A stretch of 18,283 nucleotides of DNA from contig CAYLOC010000049.1 of NCBI GenBank assembly GCA_964385195.1, positions 1-18,283 of the forward strand. Reading direction: 5' to 3'. Below the pieces are notes generated by a model. That model was not told the DNA's origin. It did no database searches and saw only the letters and a list, made by a program, of their open reading frames with translations. The stretch is from CAYLOC01 sp964385195 (GTDB lineage: Bacteria; Actinomycetota; Actinomycetes; Propionibacteriales; Nocardioidaceae). Shown piece by piece: positions 1 to 6,121 of this stretch; the stretch's first letter is position 1; every line of letters starts with the position of its first letter. The translations under genes were made by a program, and so were the position numbers.

Positions 1-1
1 G

Positions 2-337
2 GGCCAGGCCCACATCAAGAGCACGTTCAACAACACCATCATCACCATCACCGACCCAGGGGGTGCGGTGATCTCGTGGTCCAGTGCGGGCATCGTGGGC
101 TTCAAGGGCTCACGGAAGTCCACGCCGTACGCCGCGCAGATGGCTGCCGAGGCGGCCGGCCGGCGCGCCATGGAGCACGGCATGAAGAAGATCGACGTCT
201 TCGTCAAGGGCCCCGGGTCGGGCCGGGAGACGGCGATCCGGTCCCTGGCGGCCGTCGGCCTCGAGGTCGGCACGATCCAGGACGTGACCCCTGCCCCGCA
301 CAACGGCTGCCGCCCGCCCAAGCGGCCCCGTGGCTGA
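2..337 (+). CDS. rpsK: 30S ribosomal protein S11, 5' truncated by the window edge
   Basis: This is the C-terminal part of ribosomal protein S11, a protein of the 30S platform that contacts 16S rRNA near the E site and mRNA exit. The frame opens at base 2 with GQAHIKSTFNNTIITITD, a core S11 stretch, and contains KSTPYAAQMAAEAA and KGPGSGRETAIRSL. It ends in the conserved HNGCRPPKRPRG. About 111 codons are present; roughly the first 20-25 residues of the usual 130-135 lie outside the window. The TGA stop is 23 bases before rpsD, with the rpsD ribosome binding site in the gap. The order rpsK-rpsD-rpoA-rplQ is the standard alpha operon of Gram-positive bacteria, so transcription probably enters from upstream of the window. 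The identity is secure; only the start is missing. Confidence 0.97.
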   Translation, partial: GQAHIKSTFNNTIITITDPGGAVISWSSAGIVGFKGSRKSTPYAAQMAAEAAGRRAMEHGMKKIDVFVKGPGSGRETAIRSLAAVGLEVGTIQDVTPAPHNGCRPPKRPRG

Positions 338-360
338 CCCGCGCGAAGGAGAACACCACC

Positions 361-969
361 ATGGCCCGCTACACCGGACCCCTCACCAAGAAGTCCCGCC
401 GCTTCGGCTCGGACCTGATCGGTGGCGACGCGGCGTATGAGAAGCGCCCCTACCCGCCCGGTCAGCATGGCCGCGCCCGCATCCGCGAGTCGGAGTACCG
501 CAACCAGCTGATGGAGAAGCAGAAGGCGCGCTACACCTACGGAGTGATGGAGAAGCAGTTCCGTCGCTACTACCACGAGGCGAACCGGCGCTCCGGCAAG
601 ACCGGTGACAACCTGTTGCAGCTGCTGGAGTGCCGTCTCGACAACGTCGCATACCGGGCCGGTTTCGCCCGCACCCGGCGGCACGCTCGCCAGCTCGTCG
701 TCCACGGCCACTTCCTCGTCAACGGCAAGAAGGTCGACATCCCCTCCTACGAGGTCTCCGCGCACGACGTCATCGACGTACGGCCGAAGTCCCACGAGAT
801 GACGCCGTTCGTGGTGGCGCGGGAGACCCACGGCGAGCGGATCGTCCCCGCATGGATGGAGGTCATCCCCAACAAGATGCGGATCCTGATCCACCAGCTA
901 CCGACCCGGGCGCAGATCGAGATCCCGGTCCAAGAACAGCTCATCGTCGAGTACTACTCGAAGAAGTAA
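361..969 (+). CDS. rpsD: 30S ribosomal protein S4, zinc-free form
   Basis: S4 is a primary 16S rRNA-binding protein that nucleates the 5' domain of the small subunit and helps form the mRNA entry site. The product is 202 residues, close to the family norm. It starts MARYTGPLTKKSRRFGSDL; YPPGQHGRARIRESEYR and YGVMEKQFRRYY are typical. An S4 RNA-binding domain lies at roughly residues 93-155 (RLDNVAYRAGFARTRRHARQ, HGHFLVNGKKVDIPSY). The N-terminal region lacks the four zinc-binding cysteines of the C+ form; the only cysteine I see is in LLECRLDN. It is therefore the zinc-independent type, usual in actinobacteria. The ATG at 361 has an AAGGAG site 10 bases upstream; an in-frame extension to base 76 only mirrors rpsK in another frame. 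In other bacteria S4 can repress its own operon, but no specific binding site can be called here. Confidence 0.97.
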   Translation: MARYTGPLTKKSRRFGSDLIGGDAAYEKRPYPPGQHGRARIRESEYRNQLMEKQKARYTYGVMEKQFRRYYHEANRRSGKTGDNLLQLLECRLDNVAYRAGFARTRRHARQLVVHGHFLVNGKKVDIPSYEVSAHDVIDVRPKSHEMTPFVVARETHGERIVPAWMEVIPNKMRILIHQLPTRAQIEIPVQEQLIVEYYSKK

Positions 970-1002
970 ACGTCACACGCGGGCGACCGCGTTGACACCC
1001 CC

Positions 1003-1048
1003 GTGGGGCACCGCCCCGCATCCCCGGATCGTCCCTCTTGCGGGGGAC
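1003..1048 (+). promoter_or_regulatory. two hairpins in the rpsD-rpoA spacer
   Basis: The 140-bp spacer between rpsD and rpoA can fold into two stems. The first is GTGGGGC (1003-1009) against GCCCCGC (1013-1019), with a 3-base loop and one G-U pair. The second is GTCCC (1031-1035) against GGGAC (1044-1048). Neither is followed by a U run, so they do not look like intrinsic terminators. They could stabilise the mRNA, mark a processing site or tune expression of rpoA relative to the ribosomal proteins. This is inference from base pairing only. A TTGACA at 992-997 has no matching -10 hexamer at normal spacing. Confidence 0.3.
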
Positions 1049-1109
1049 CGAAGAAGAACACCTAGCTGCGTCGTCAAATAGCGGTCGGCGTAGGAAGGAA
1101 GAGTCAACA

Positions 1110-2126
1110 GTGCTTATCGCGCAACGTCCGACGATGTCGGAGGAAGTCTCCAGCGACTACCGTTCCCGCTTCACCCTGGAGCCGCTCGAGCCCGGGTTCG
1201 GATACACCCTGGGCAACTCGCTCCGCCGTACCCTGCTCTCGTCCATCCCCGGCGCCGCCGTGACGTCGATCCGGGTGGACGGGGTGCTGCACGAGTTCTC
1301 CACGATCGAGGGCGTCAAGGAAGACGTCACCGAGATCGTGCTGAACCTGAAGATGCTCTGCGTGTCCTCCGAGCACGACGAGCCGGTCACCATGTACCTG
1401 CGCAAGCAGGGCCCCGGCCCGGTCACCGCCGGTGACATCGCCCCGCCCGCAGGCGTCGAGATCCACAACCCCGACCTGGTCATCGCCACCCTCAACGACA
1501 AGGGCAAGATCGACATGGAGATGGTCGTGGAGCGGGGCCGTGGCTACGTTTCCGCGGTACAGAACAAGAGCCCGGACGCCGAGATCGGCCGGATCCCGGT
1601 CGACTCGATCTACAGCCCGGTCCTGAAGGTGACCTACAAGGTCGAGGCGACCCGTGTGGAGCAGCGCACCGACTTCGACAAGCTCATCGTCGACGTCGAG
1701 ACCAAGCCGTCGATGGCCCCCCGCGACGCCCTGGCTTCTGCCGGCAAGACCCTGGTGGAGCTGTTCGGCCTCGCCCGCGAGCTGAACGTCGAGGCCGAGG
1801 GGATCGACATCGGCCCCTCGCCGGTCGACGAGCAGCTCGCCGAGGACCTGGCCCTCCCGGTGGAGGACCTGCAGCTCACCGTCCGGTCCTACAACTGCCT
1901 CAAGCGCGAGGGGATCCACACCGTCGGCGAGTTGCTGCTTCGCAGCGAGCAGGACCTGCTGGACATCCGCAACTTCGGCTCGAAGTCGATCGACGAGGTC
2001 AAGGCCAAGCTGGCCGAGATGGGCCTGTCGCTGAAGGACAGCCCGGCCGACTTCGACCCGCGTGCGGCCGTCGACTCCTTCGAGGAAGACGACGACGCCG
2101 GGTTCGTGGAGGACGAGCAGTACTAA
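1110..2126 (+). CDS. rpoA: DNA-directed RNA polymerase subunit alpha
   Basis: The alpha subunit dimerises to start RNA polymerase assembly; its C-terminal domain contacts UP elements and activators. The product is 338 residues. The N-terminal domain is clear: SRFTLEPLEPGFGYTLGNSL, then RRTLLSSIPGAAVTSIRVDG and HEFSTIEGVKEDVTEI. After a linker with SPVDEQLAEDLALPVEDL comes the helix-hairpin-helix C-terminal domain, with RSYNCLKREGIHTVGEL, DLLDIRNFGSKSIDEVK and AKLAEMGLSLKDS. The tail is acidic and ends FVEDEQY. The start is the GTG at 1110 (VLIAQRPT, the usual actinobacterial N-terminus), 6 to 14 bases after GGAAGGAAG; an in-frame extension to 1038 is not supported by family length. It sits in the alpha operon between rpsD and rplQ, with structured spacers on both sides. 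No domain is missing and codon use matches the neighbours. Confidence 0.98.
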   Translation: MLIAQRPTMSEEVSSDYRSRFTLEPLEPGFGYTLGNSLRRTLLSSIPGAAVTSIRVDGVLHEFSTIEGVKEDVTEIVLNLKMLCVSSEHDEPVTMYLRKQGPGPVTAGDIAPPAGVEIHNPDLVIATLNDKGKIDMEMVVERGRGYVSAVQNKSPDAEIGRIPVDSIYSPVLKVTYKVEATRVEQRTDFDKLIVDVETKPSMAPRDALASAGKTLVELFGLARELNVEAEGIDIGPSPVDEQLAEDLALPVEDLQLTVRSYNCLKREGIHTVGELLLRSEQDLLDIRNFGSKSIDEVKAKLAEMGLSLKDSPADFDPRAAVDSFEEDDDAGFVEDEQY

Positions 2127-2131
2127 ACCCC

Positions 2132-2242
2132 TGCGGGGCCCGGTCCCCGCACGCCCCCGTGGTGACGTCCTCGGTGGGTGGACCTGGAAGCGATCCGAGT
2201 ACCTGGTACGGCTCGGGGCCGGAGGGCAGACGGCTCTCCGGC
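2132..2242 (+). promoter_or_regulatory. three-hairpin spacer between rpoA and rplQ
   Basis: The 135-bp rpoA-rplQ spacer holds three strong stems. The first, five bases after the rpoA stop, is a perfect 7-bp stem, TGCGGGG (2132-2138) with CCCCGCA (2145-2151) and a 6-base loop. The middle one is built around GTACC-T-GGTAC, enclosed by CCGA and TCGG. The last is a perfect 7-bp stem, GCCGGAG (2218-2224) with CTCCGGC (2236-2242) and an 11-base loop; it ends three bases before the AAAGGAGAG ribosome binding site of rplQ. No U tract follows any of them. Their position suggests mRNA processing or translational control of L17, but I know of no named RNA family that matches. Confidence 0.35.
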
Positions 2243-2261
2243 CGTAAAGGAGAGATGACAG

Positions 2262-2901
2262 ATGCCCAAGCCCACCAAGGGAGCCCGCCTCGGCGGCAGC
2301 CCGGCGCACCAGAAGGCGATCCTGGCGAACCTCGCCACCCAGCTCTTCGAGCACGGCGCGATCACCACGACCGAGGCCAAGGCGCGTCGGCTGCGTCCGT
2401 TCGCGGAGCGGCTGATCACCAAGGCCCGGCGCGGTGACCTGCACAACCGCCGGCAGGTGCTGCGGGTGATCCGCGACAAGACCGTCGTACACCTGCTGTT
2501 CACCGAGATCGCCCCCAAGTACGCCGAGCGGCCGGGCGGCTACACGCGCATCACCAAGACGGGACCGCGCAAGGGCGACAACGCGCCGATGGCGGTCATC
2601 GAGCTCATCCAGGAAGAGTACTCACCGGACTCGGCCGCCACGTCTGCTCCGGCCGCGCCGCAACCAGCAGCCGCACCGGCGCCGGAGACCGAGGACGCGC
2701 AGCCGGAAGAGACACCAGCACCCGCGGAGGCCGCCGAGACCGNNNNNNNNNNNNNNNNNNNNNNNNNNNNNNNNNNNNNNNNNNNNNNNNNNNNNNNNNN
2801 NNNNNNNNNNNNNNNNNNNNNNNNNNNNNNNNNNNNNNNNNNCGGAGTCCGCGCCGGCCGAGGACGAGGAGTCGCAGGCCGCGGAGTCTGAGGAGAAGTA
2901 G
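2262..2901 (+). CDS. rplQ: 50S ribosomal protein L17 with acidic Ala/Pro/Glu-rich tail (contains assembly gap)
   Basis: L17 is a protein of the 50S subunit near the peptide exit tunnel. The first ~115 residues are the complete family domain: MPKPTKGARLGGSPAHQKAI, LFEHGAITTTEAKARRLRPF, AERLITKARRGDLHNRRQV and the end of the core at GDNAPMAVIELIQ. A low-complexity tail follows, first Ala/Pro/Glu-rich and then, after the gap, ESAPAEDEESQAAESEEK before TAG at 2899-2901. Such tails are common on actinobacterial L17. Read literally through 100 N the frame would run on to 2891 with an Arg/Gly-rich end; that is an artefact. The acidic ending fits the tail composition, so the true missing length should be a multiple of three. 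The ATG at 2262 has AAAGGAGAG at 2246-2254. The gene ends two bases from the convergent flavoprotein gene. Confidence 0.95.
2743..2842. other. assembly gap (100 N) inside rplQ tail
   Basis: One hundred unknown bases, a conventional scaffold placeholder. The flanks encode an Ala/Pro/Glu-rich repeat-like stretch, which probably caused the break. The reading frames on the two sides agree only if the real insert is a multiple of 3, so the true length is not 100. Confidence 0.97.
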
Positions 2902-2903
2902 CC

Positions 2904-4133
2904 TCAGGCCAGTTCCGACAGCGGCACGTTTGGGTCGCTGAGCCGGTCGGGGTCGACCGGAGTCCTGCCGAGGATCAGCGCCTTGACGTCGTCGACGACG
3001 TCCCAGACGTTGACGTTCATGCCTGCCAGCACCCGGTTCTCGGCGTCGAGCCAGAACGCGATGAACTCTCGCGCGTCCCGGTCACCGCGCAGCACCGTCC
3101 GGGCGTAGCTGCCGGGCGGCGCATGTCCGACGTACTCCATCCCGAGGTCGTACTGGTCGGTGAAGAAGTACGGCAGTTCGGTGTACGGCGACGGGTCGCC
3201 GAGCATCGTGGCCGCCGCGGCCGCCGGCTGGTTCAGCGCGTTCGCCCAGTGCTCCACGCGGACCCGCTGCCCGAGGGCCGGGTGGTGGTGGTTGGCGATG
3301 TCGCCGGCCGCGCAGATGTCGGGGTTACTGCTTTGCAGCGCCTCGTCGACGAGTACGCCGCCATCGATGTCCAGGCCGGCGGACTCGGCCAGCCCGAGGT
3401 TCGGCTGGGCCCCGATCCCGATGATCACGATGTCAGCCTCGACCCAGGTGCCGTCGGCCAGCCGTACGCCGGTGGTACGAGACCCCTCGGTGGTGATCTC
3501 CTCGACGCTGGCCGAGAGGTGGAAACCGACGCCGTTCTCCTCGTGCAGGCCGAGGAAGACCTGGGCGAGCTCGGGACCGAGTGCCTGGCCGAGCGGATAC
3601 TCCGCGGCTTCGATGACCGTGACCTCGGCGTCGCGGGTGCGGGCGTTGGCAGCGATCTCCATACCGATCCAGCCGCCGCCGATGATCGCGACCTTTCCGC
3701 CGTTGTGCAATGCCTTGTCGATGCGGTCGGAGTCCTCGACCTTGCGCAGGGTCAGCACGCCGTGGGAGGCGGCACCTGCGAGGGGCAGCGTCCGTGCGCG
3801 GGAGCCGGTAGCGAGCAAGAGCTTGTCGTAACCGACCTTGGTCCCGTCCACCAAGGCCACCTCGTGGCCGTCGGCGTCGACGGCGTCAGCAGCCTTCCCC
3901 AGCATCAGGTCCACGTGGTTGTCGCGGTACCAGTCCGCGTCGTGCACATCCAACCCCGCACGCGGGGTGGACCCGGCCAGGTAGTCCTTCGACAGCGGTG
4001 GCCGTTCGTACGGCAGGTGCTCTTCGTCCCCGATCAGCGTGAGCGAGCCGTCGTACCCCTTCTCCCGCAGGGCCTCGGCGGCCTTCGCACCGGCCAGGCC
4101 ACCTCCGACGATGACGAACCTGCTTCCTGTCAC
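2904..4133 (-). CDS. NAD(P)H-dependent FAD oxidoreductase, ferredoxin/rubredoxin reductase type
   Basis: This is a flavoprotein that should pass electrons from NAD(P)H through FAD to a small iron-sulfur protein such as a ferredoxin. The product is 409 residues, normal for the family. The N-terminal FAD site is FVIVGGGLAGAKAAEAL (residues 6-22), followed by the family motif LPYERPPLSKDYLAG. A second dinucleotide motif, VAIIGGGWIGMEIAANA, lies near residue 150, and the second FAD motif is ICAAGDIANHHHP. A C-terminal reductase domain begins around PYFFTDQYDLGMEYVGHAPP. No redox-active CxxxxC pair is seen, which separates it from disulfide reductases. The GTG start (4131-4133) shares GTGA with the folE stop, so the two are probably translationally coupled. 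No ferredoxin or oxygenase gene is next to it, so its partner is unknown. Confidence 0.88.
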   Translation of the reverse strand: MTGSRFVIVGGGLAGAKAAEALREKGYDGSLTLIGDEEHLPYERPPLSKDYLAGSTPRAGLDVHDADWYRDNHVDLMLGKAADAVDADGHEVALVDGTKVGYDKLLLATGSRARTLPLAGAASHGVLTLRKVEDSDRIDKALHNGGKVAIIGGGWIGMEIAANARTRDAEVTVIEAAEYPLGQALGPELAQVFLGLHEENGVGFHLSASVEEITTEGSRTTGVRLADGTWVEADIVIIGIGAQPNLGLAESAGLDIDGGVLVDEALQSSNPDICAAGDIANHHHPALGQRVRVEHWANALNQPAAAAATMLGDPSPYTELPYFFTDQYDLGMEYVGHAPPGSYARTVLRGDRDAREFIAFWLDAENRVLAGMNVNVWDVVDDVKALILGRTPVDPDRLSDPNVPLSELA

Positions 4134-4759
4134 GGCTGACTCCCTTCTCCTGCGCAGCGTGCGCCGACCAGTCCTAAGAACTCCTGCCTACACCGGGGGT
4201 CGGTGCGCATCAACCCCCGCACCGCCGAGGTCACGGTACTGGCCCCTCGCGCCTGGACGCCGCGCAGCGTCATACACGTATGCTCGGCCTCGATGACGAC
4301 GCCGGCGGCGACCGGGTCCAGCGCCTGCTCCAGCCAGTCGGCGATCTGCACCGTGAGCCGCTCCTGCACCTGGGGGCGGGCGGCGAAGTGCTCGGTGACC
4401 CGGGCCAGTTTGGACAGGCCGAGAATCCGGTCGCCGGGGATGTAGCCGACGTGTGCCACACCGACGAACGGCAGCAGGTGGTGCTCGCACACCGACCGCA
4501 GGGGGATGGACCGGGCGAGGACCAGTTCGTCGTAGCCCTCATCGTTGGGAAACGTCGTCGCCTCGAACGGGCGGGGGGTGAAGAGCTCGGCGTAGGCCCG
4601 GGCCATCCGCCGCGGGGTCTGGCGCACCGCCTCCGCGTCGAGGTCGATCCCGAGTGCTCGGAGGAACTGGCCGGCGGCGAGTTCGGCGGTGTCGAGGTCA
4701 ACGGCGGTGTCGGTCTCCCCAAGCGATGTCTCGACCTCGCGGACCAGTTCGATCGTCAT
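4130..4759 (-). CDS. folE: GTP cyclohydrolase I
   Basis: The enzyme opens the GTP imidazole ring and forms 7,8-dihydroneopterin triphosphate, the entry point to folate and other pterins. The product is 209 residues. The zinc ligands are visible: Cys91 and His94 in SVCEHHLLPF and Cys162 in HTCMTLRGVQARGAST. QTPRRMARAYAELF near residue 47 and GYIPGDRILGLSKLARV are also diagnostic. The start is the ATG at 4759, preceded by GGGAAGGGA; an upstream in-frame start at 4804 would lie beyond the -10 box and lacks a binding site. The gene heads a two-gene operon with the flavoprotein gene and diverges from a SufR-like regulator. No other folate gene (folP, folB, folK) is nearby, so this may be a second or specialised copy rather than the housekeeping one. 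Confidence 0.95.
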   Translation of the reverse strand: MTIELVREVETSLGETDTAVDLDTAELAAGQFLRALGIDLDAEAVRQTPRRMARAYAELFTPRPFEATTFPNDEGYDELVLARSIPLRSVCEHHLLPFVGVAHVGYIPGDRILGLSKLARVTEHFAARPQVQERLTVQIADWLEQALDPVAAGVVIEAEHTCMTLRGVQARGASTVTSAVRGLMRTDPRCRQEFLGLVGARCAGEGSQP

Positions 4760-4785
4760 GTGTTCCCTTCCCGTTCTGACAATGA

Positions 4786-4814
4786 ACGTTAGTCTTATAC
4801 GCACGCCGTGTCAA
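4786..4814 (-). promoter_or_regulatory. folE promoter (TTGACA-17-TAACGT)
   Basis: Read on the minus strand, a consensus -35 TTGACA (4809-4814) is separated by exactly 17 bases from a TAACGT -10 (4786-4791). The predicted RNA start is near 4779, leaving a leader of about 20 bases that contains the folE ribosome binding site. The -35 overlaps the CAAC half-site at 4812-4815, so a protein bound there would block this promoter. Confidence 0.65.
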
Positions 4815-4850
4815 CGTGTTGGTTTCCAACAACGTATGTTAGCGGTATAG
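4788..4850 (+). repeat. direct repeat GTTAGnnnTATA, 50 bp apart
   Basis: GTTAGTCTTATA (4788-4799) and GTTAGCGGTATA (4838-4849) share nine of twelve bases and lie exactly 50 bp apart, close to five helical turns, one at each promoter of the folE/regulator divergence. They could be paired binding sites on one face of the DNA or chance similarity in promoter DNA. Confidence 0.3.
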
Positions 4851-4851
4851 T
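4812..4851 (+). promoter_or_regulatory. operator-like palindromes and leaderless promoter of the SufR-like regulator
   Basis: Two overlapping inverted repeats share an arm: CAAC-GT-GTTG (4812-4821) and TGTTGG-TTT-CCAACA (4817-4831). They cover the folE -35 box and the presumed -35 region of the regulator. Downstream is a TATAGT -10 (4846-4851), seven bases before the GTG start at 4859, so the regulator mRNA is probably leaderless. From memory, the cyanobacterial SufR site is CAAC-N6-GTTG; the half-sites here match but the spacing is 2, so the likeness is only suggestive. Autoregulation with simultaneous control of folE is the natural inference. Confidence 0.5.
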
Positions 4852-4858
4852 ACGCAGT

Positions 4859-5578
4859 GTGACGGAGTCTGCCAGGAGCCTGGAGGGTGCGATCGGCGCG
4901 ATCGCGGTGCTCGACGACCCTGTGCGGAAGAACCTCTACGGCGTGGTACGACGTGCGGGTCGGCCGATGACCCGGGAGGAGGCAGCAGCCGCCGCCGGAA
5001 TCTCGCGGAATCTCGCCGCTTTCCATCTCGACAAGCTGGTCGCAGCGGGTCTGCTGCGGTCCGGTTTCGACGCTGGTGATCGGCCCCGCCAGGTGGGTCG
5101 TACGCCGAAGACCTATGTGCCCAGTGCGGAGGCGGTCCAGGTCAGTGTGCCTGCCCGGGCCTACCAGGATCTGGCCGAGATCCTGCTCGACGCGGTGACT
5201 GCGGAGTCCACGGGCACCGCGGGGGAGGCGGCCAGGCGGGAGGCCGCGCGGGAACGAGGACGAGACGCTGGCCGGTCGGCGGTGCGTCCGCGGGGGCGGC
5301 TGGGGCCGGAGCGGGCGCTGACGGCGGTCGAGGCGGCCCTCGACGAGCGTGGCTACGAGCCGTACCGGCCCGAGCCGGACTGTGTTCGGATGCGCAACTG
5401 CCCGTTCCATCCGCTCGCCGCCCGGTCTCCGGAGGTGGTCTGCGGGATCAACGTCGAGTTCTGTTCCGGTCTGTTGGAGGGAATGGACGCCGGTGCCGTG
5501 CGCGCGGTTCTTGCGCCGCGGGAGGGTGAGTGCTGCGTGGAGATCAGGCGGCGGGACGGTGAGCCGTCGGGCCACTGA
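4859..5578 (+). CDS. SufR-like HTH regulator with cysteine-rich C-terminus (probable Fe-S sensor)
   Basis: This is a 239-residue DNA-binding protein. A winged helix-turn-helix of the ArsR/DeoR-like type covers about residues 15-95 (DDPVRKNLYGVVRRAGRP, then ISRNLAAFHLDKLVAAGLL). The C-terminal part carries Cys175, Cys181, Cys195, Cys202 and Cys225-Cys226, in NCPFHPLA, VVCGINVEFCSGLLEG and EGECCVEI. This layout resembles the SufR family, whose C-terminal cysteines hold an iron-sulfur cluster; binding here is inferred. There are no suf genes nearby. The GTG at 4859 is chosen because TATAGT lies 7 bases upstream and the in-frame start at 4808 would be upstream of the promoter. An Arg/Ala/Glu-rich segment around residues 120-150 links the domains. 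It diverges from folE, its likely target, and its 3' end overlaps the DUF4188 gene by 35 bp. Confidence 0.82.
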   Translation: MTESARSLEGAIGAIAVLDDPVRKNLYGVVRRAGRPMTREEAAAAAGISRNLAAFHLDKLVAAGLLRSGFDAGDRPRQVGRTPKTYVPSAEAVQVSVPARAYQDLAEILLDAVTAESTGTAGEAARREAARERGRDAGRSAVRPRGRLGPERALTAVEAALDERGYEPYRPEPDCVRMRNCPFHPLAARSPEVVCGINVEFCSGLLEGMDAGAVRAVLAPREGECCVEIRRRDGEPSGH

Positions 5579-6044
5579 ACCGCTGACGTGCGCGGTTCGT
5601 CTCAGCTGTCACCGCGACGGTTTGGGTCGCCCGGGCCAGGCCGGCGCTGGGCAGGTCGACGTACACCGACTCGTGCTGGCCGGCGGGTACGGCGAACGTC
5701 TCGTGCCAGATGCCGACCGCGCCTCCACTGCTGCGTGAGCGGCGGTTGAACTCCCGCCAGGCCGGGCGGTGCTCGCGGTCGGGATCGGTGGCGTAGCGGT
5801 AGATGTCCTCGACGCTGCGCCAGTACTGGATGACCGTGGCGCCGCGCCCCTCGATGACCGTGCGTGCTCCCAGGAATCCGGAGTCCGGGTCCTGGCTCAG
5901 CTCACGGATCATCCGTGGCATGGCGTTGAGCAGCGGCCACCAGGTGGTCACCTTCCAGGGCTTGTTCACCCGCATGCCGATCAGGAAGAGTGCAAGGTCA
6001 CCGTCGTGGTGGTGGGTGACCCGGCCCCGCTGGATCGTTGTCAT
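5544..6044 (-). CDS. DUF4188 family protein (putative monooxygenase-like)
   Basis: The product is 166 residues and matches the DUF4188 family as I recognise it. Features are an N-terminal basic MTTIQRGRVTHHHDGDLALF, then FLIGMRVNKPWKVTTWWPLL, MPRMIRELSQDPDSGFLGAR, GATVIQYWRSVEDIYRYA and a late GIWHETFAVPAGQHESVYVD. Members have a ferredoxin-like alpha/beta barrel fold related to antibiotic biosynthesis monooxygenases and Dabb proteins; the reaction is not known. No signal peptide or membrane segment is seen. The ATG at 6044 has a strong GAGGAGG site 5 bases upstream. Transcription should start within the 44-bp palindrome shared with the divergent MerR gene, so MerR very likely controls it. 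The 3' end overlaps the SufR-like gene tail to tail by 35 bp. Confidence 0.8.
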   Translation of the reverse strand: MTTIQRGRVTHHHDGDLALFLIGMRVNKPWKVTTWWPLLNAMPRMIRELSQDPDSGFLGARTVIEGRGATVIQYWRSVEDIYRYATDPDREHRPAWREFNRRSRSSGGAVGIWHETFAVPAGQHESVYVDLPSAGLARATQTVAVTAETNRARQRFSGPTAHRPAA

Positions 6045-6061
6045 GACGGCCTCCTCGGTGG

Positions 6062-6105
6062 TTAGATAGTGTTACTCTCTAATATTGGAGAGTAACACTA
6101 TCTAA
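6062..6105. promoter_or_regulatory. 44-bp near-perfect palindrome: operator and divergent promoters of the MerR/DUF4188 pair
   Basis: Positions 6062-6079 pair perfectly with 6088-6105, and the centre AATATT is itself a palindrome. In all, 21 of 22 base pairs match, with a single mismatch at 6080/6087. The element is AT-rich in a GC-rich region and fills most of the space between the two ribosome binding sites. A TATCTA box occurs at each end facing outward (6099-6104 on plus, 6063-6068 on minus), and a TTACTC box lies about 20 bp behind each. MerR regulators act on promoters with long 19-20 bp spacers, so this fits one symmetric operator controlling both genes. The promoter assignment is inference; the palindrome is directly visible. 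Confidence 0.8.
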
Positions 6106-6121
6106 TGTCAAGAGGACTGTG

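Noticed and set aside
76..360. In-frame upstream extension of rpsD
   Set aside because: It overlaps rpsK in another frame, is Arg/Gly-rich, and the ATG at 361 has a good ribosome binding site and the family N-terminus.
991..1025. Internal promoter before rpoA (TTGACA at 992-997)
   Set aside because: The region 16-19 bases downstream is pure G/C with no -10-like hexamer.
1104..2492. 462-codon minus-strand frame across rpoA and rplQ
   Set aside because: It is antisense to two certain genes, its composition is shadow-like (Arg/Gly/Val/Asp-rich) and it has no recognisable domain.
3123..4139. 338-codon plus-strand frame opposite the flavoprotein gene
   Set aside because: It is antisense to a gene with clear FAD and NAD(P) motifs; no domain is seen in it.
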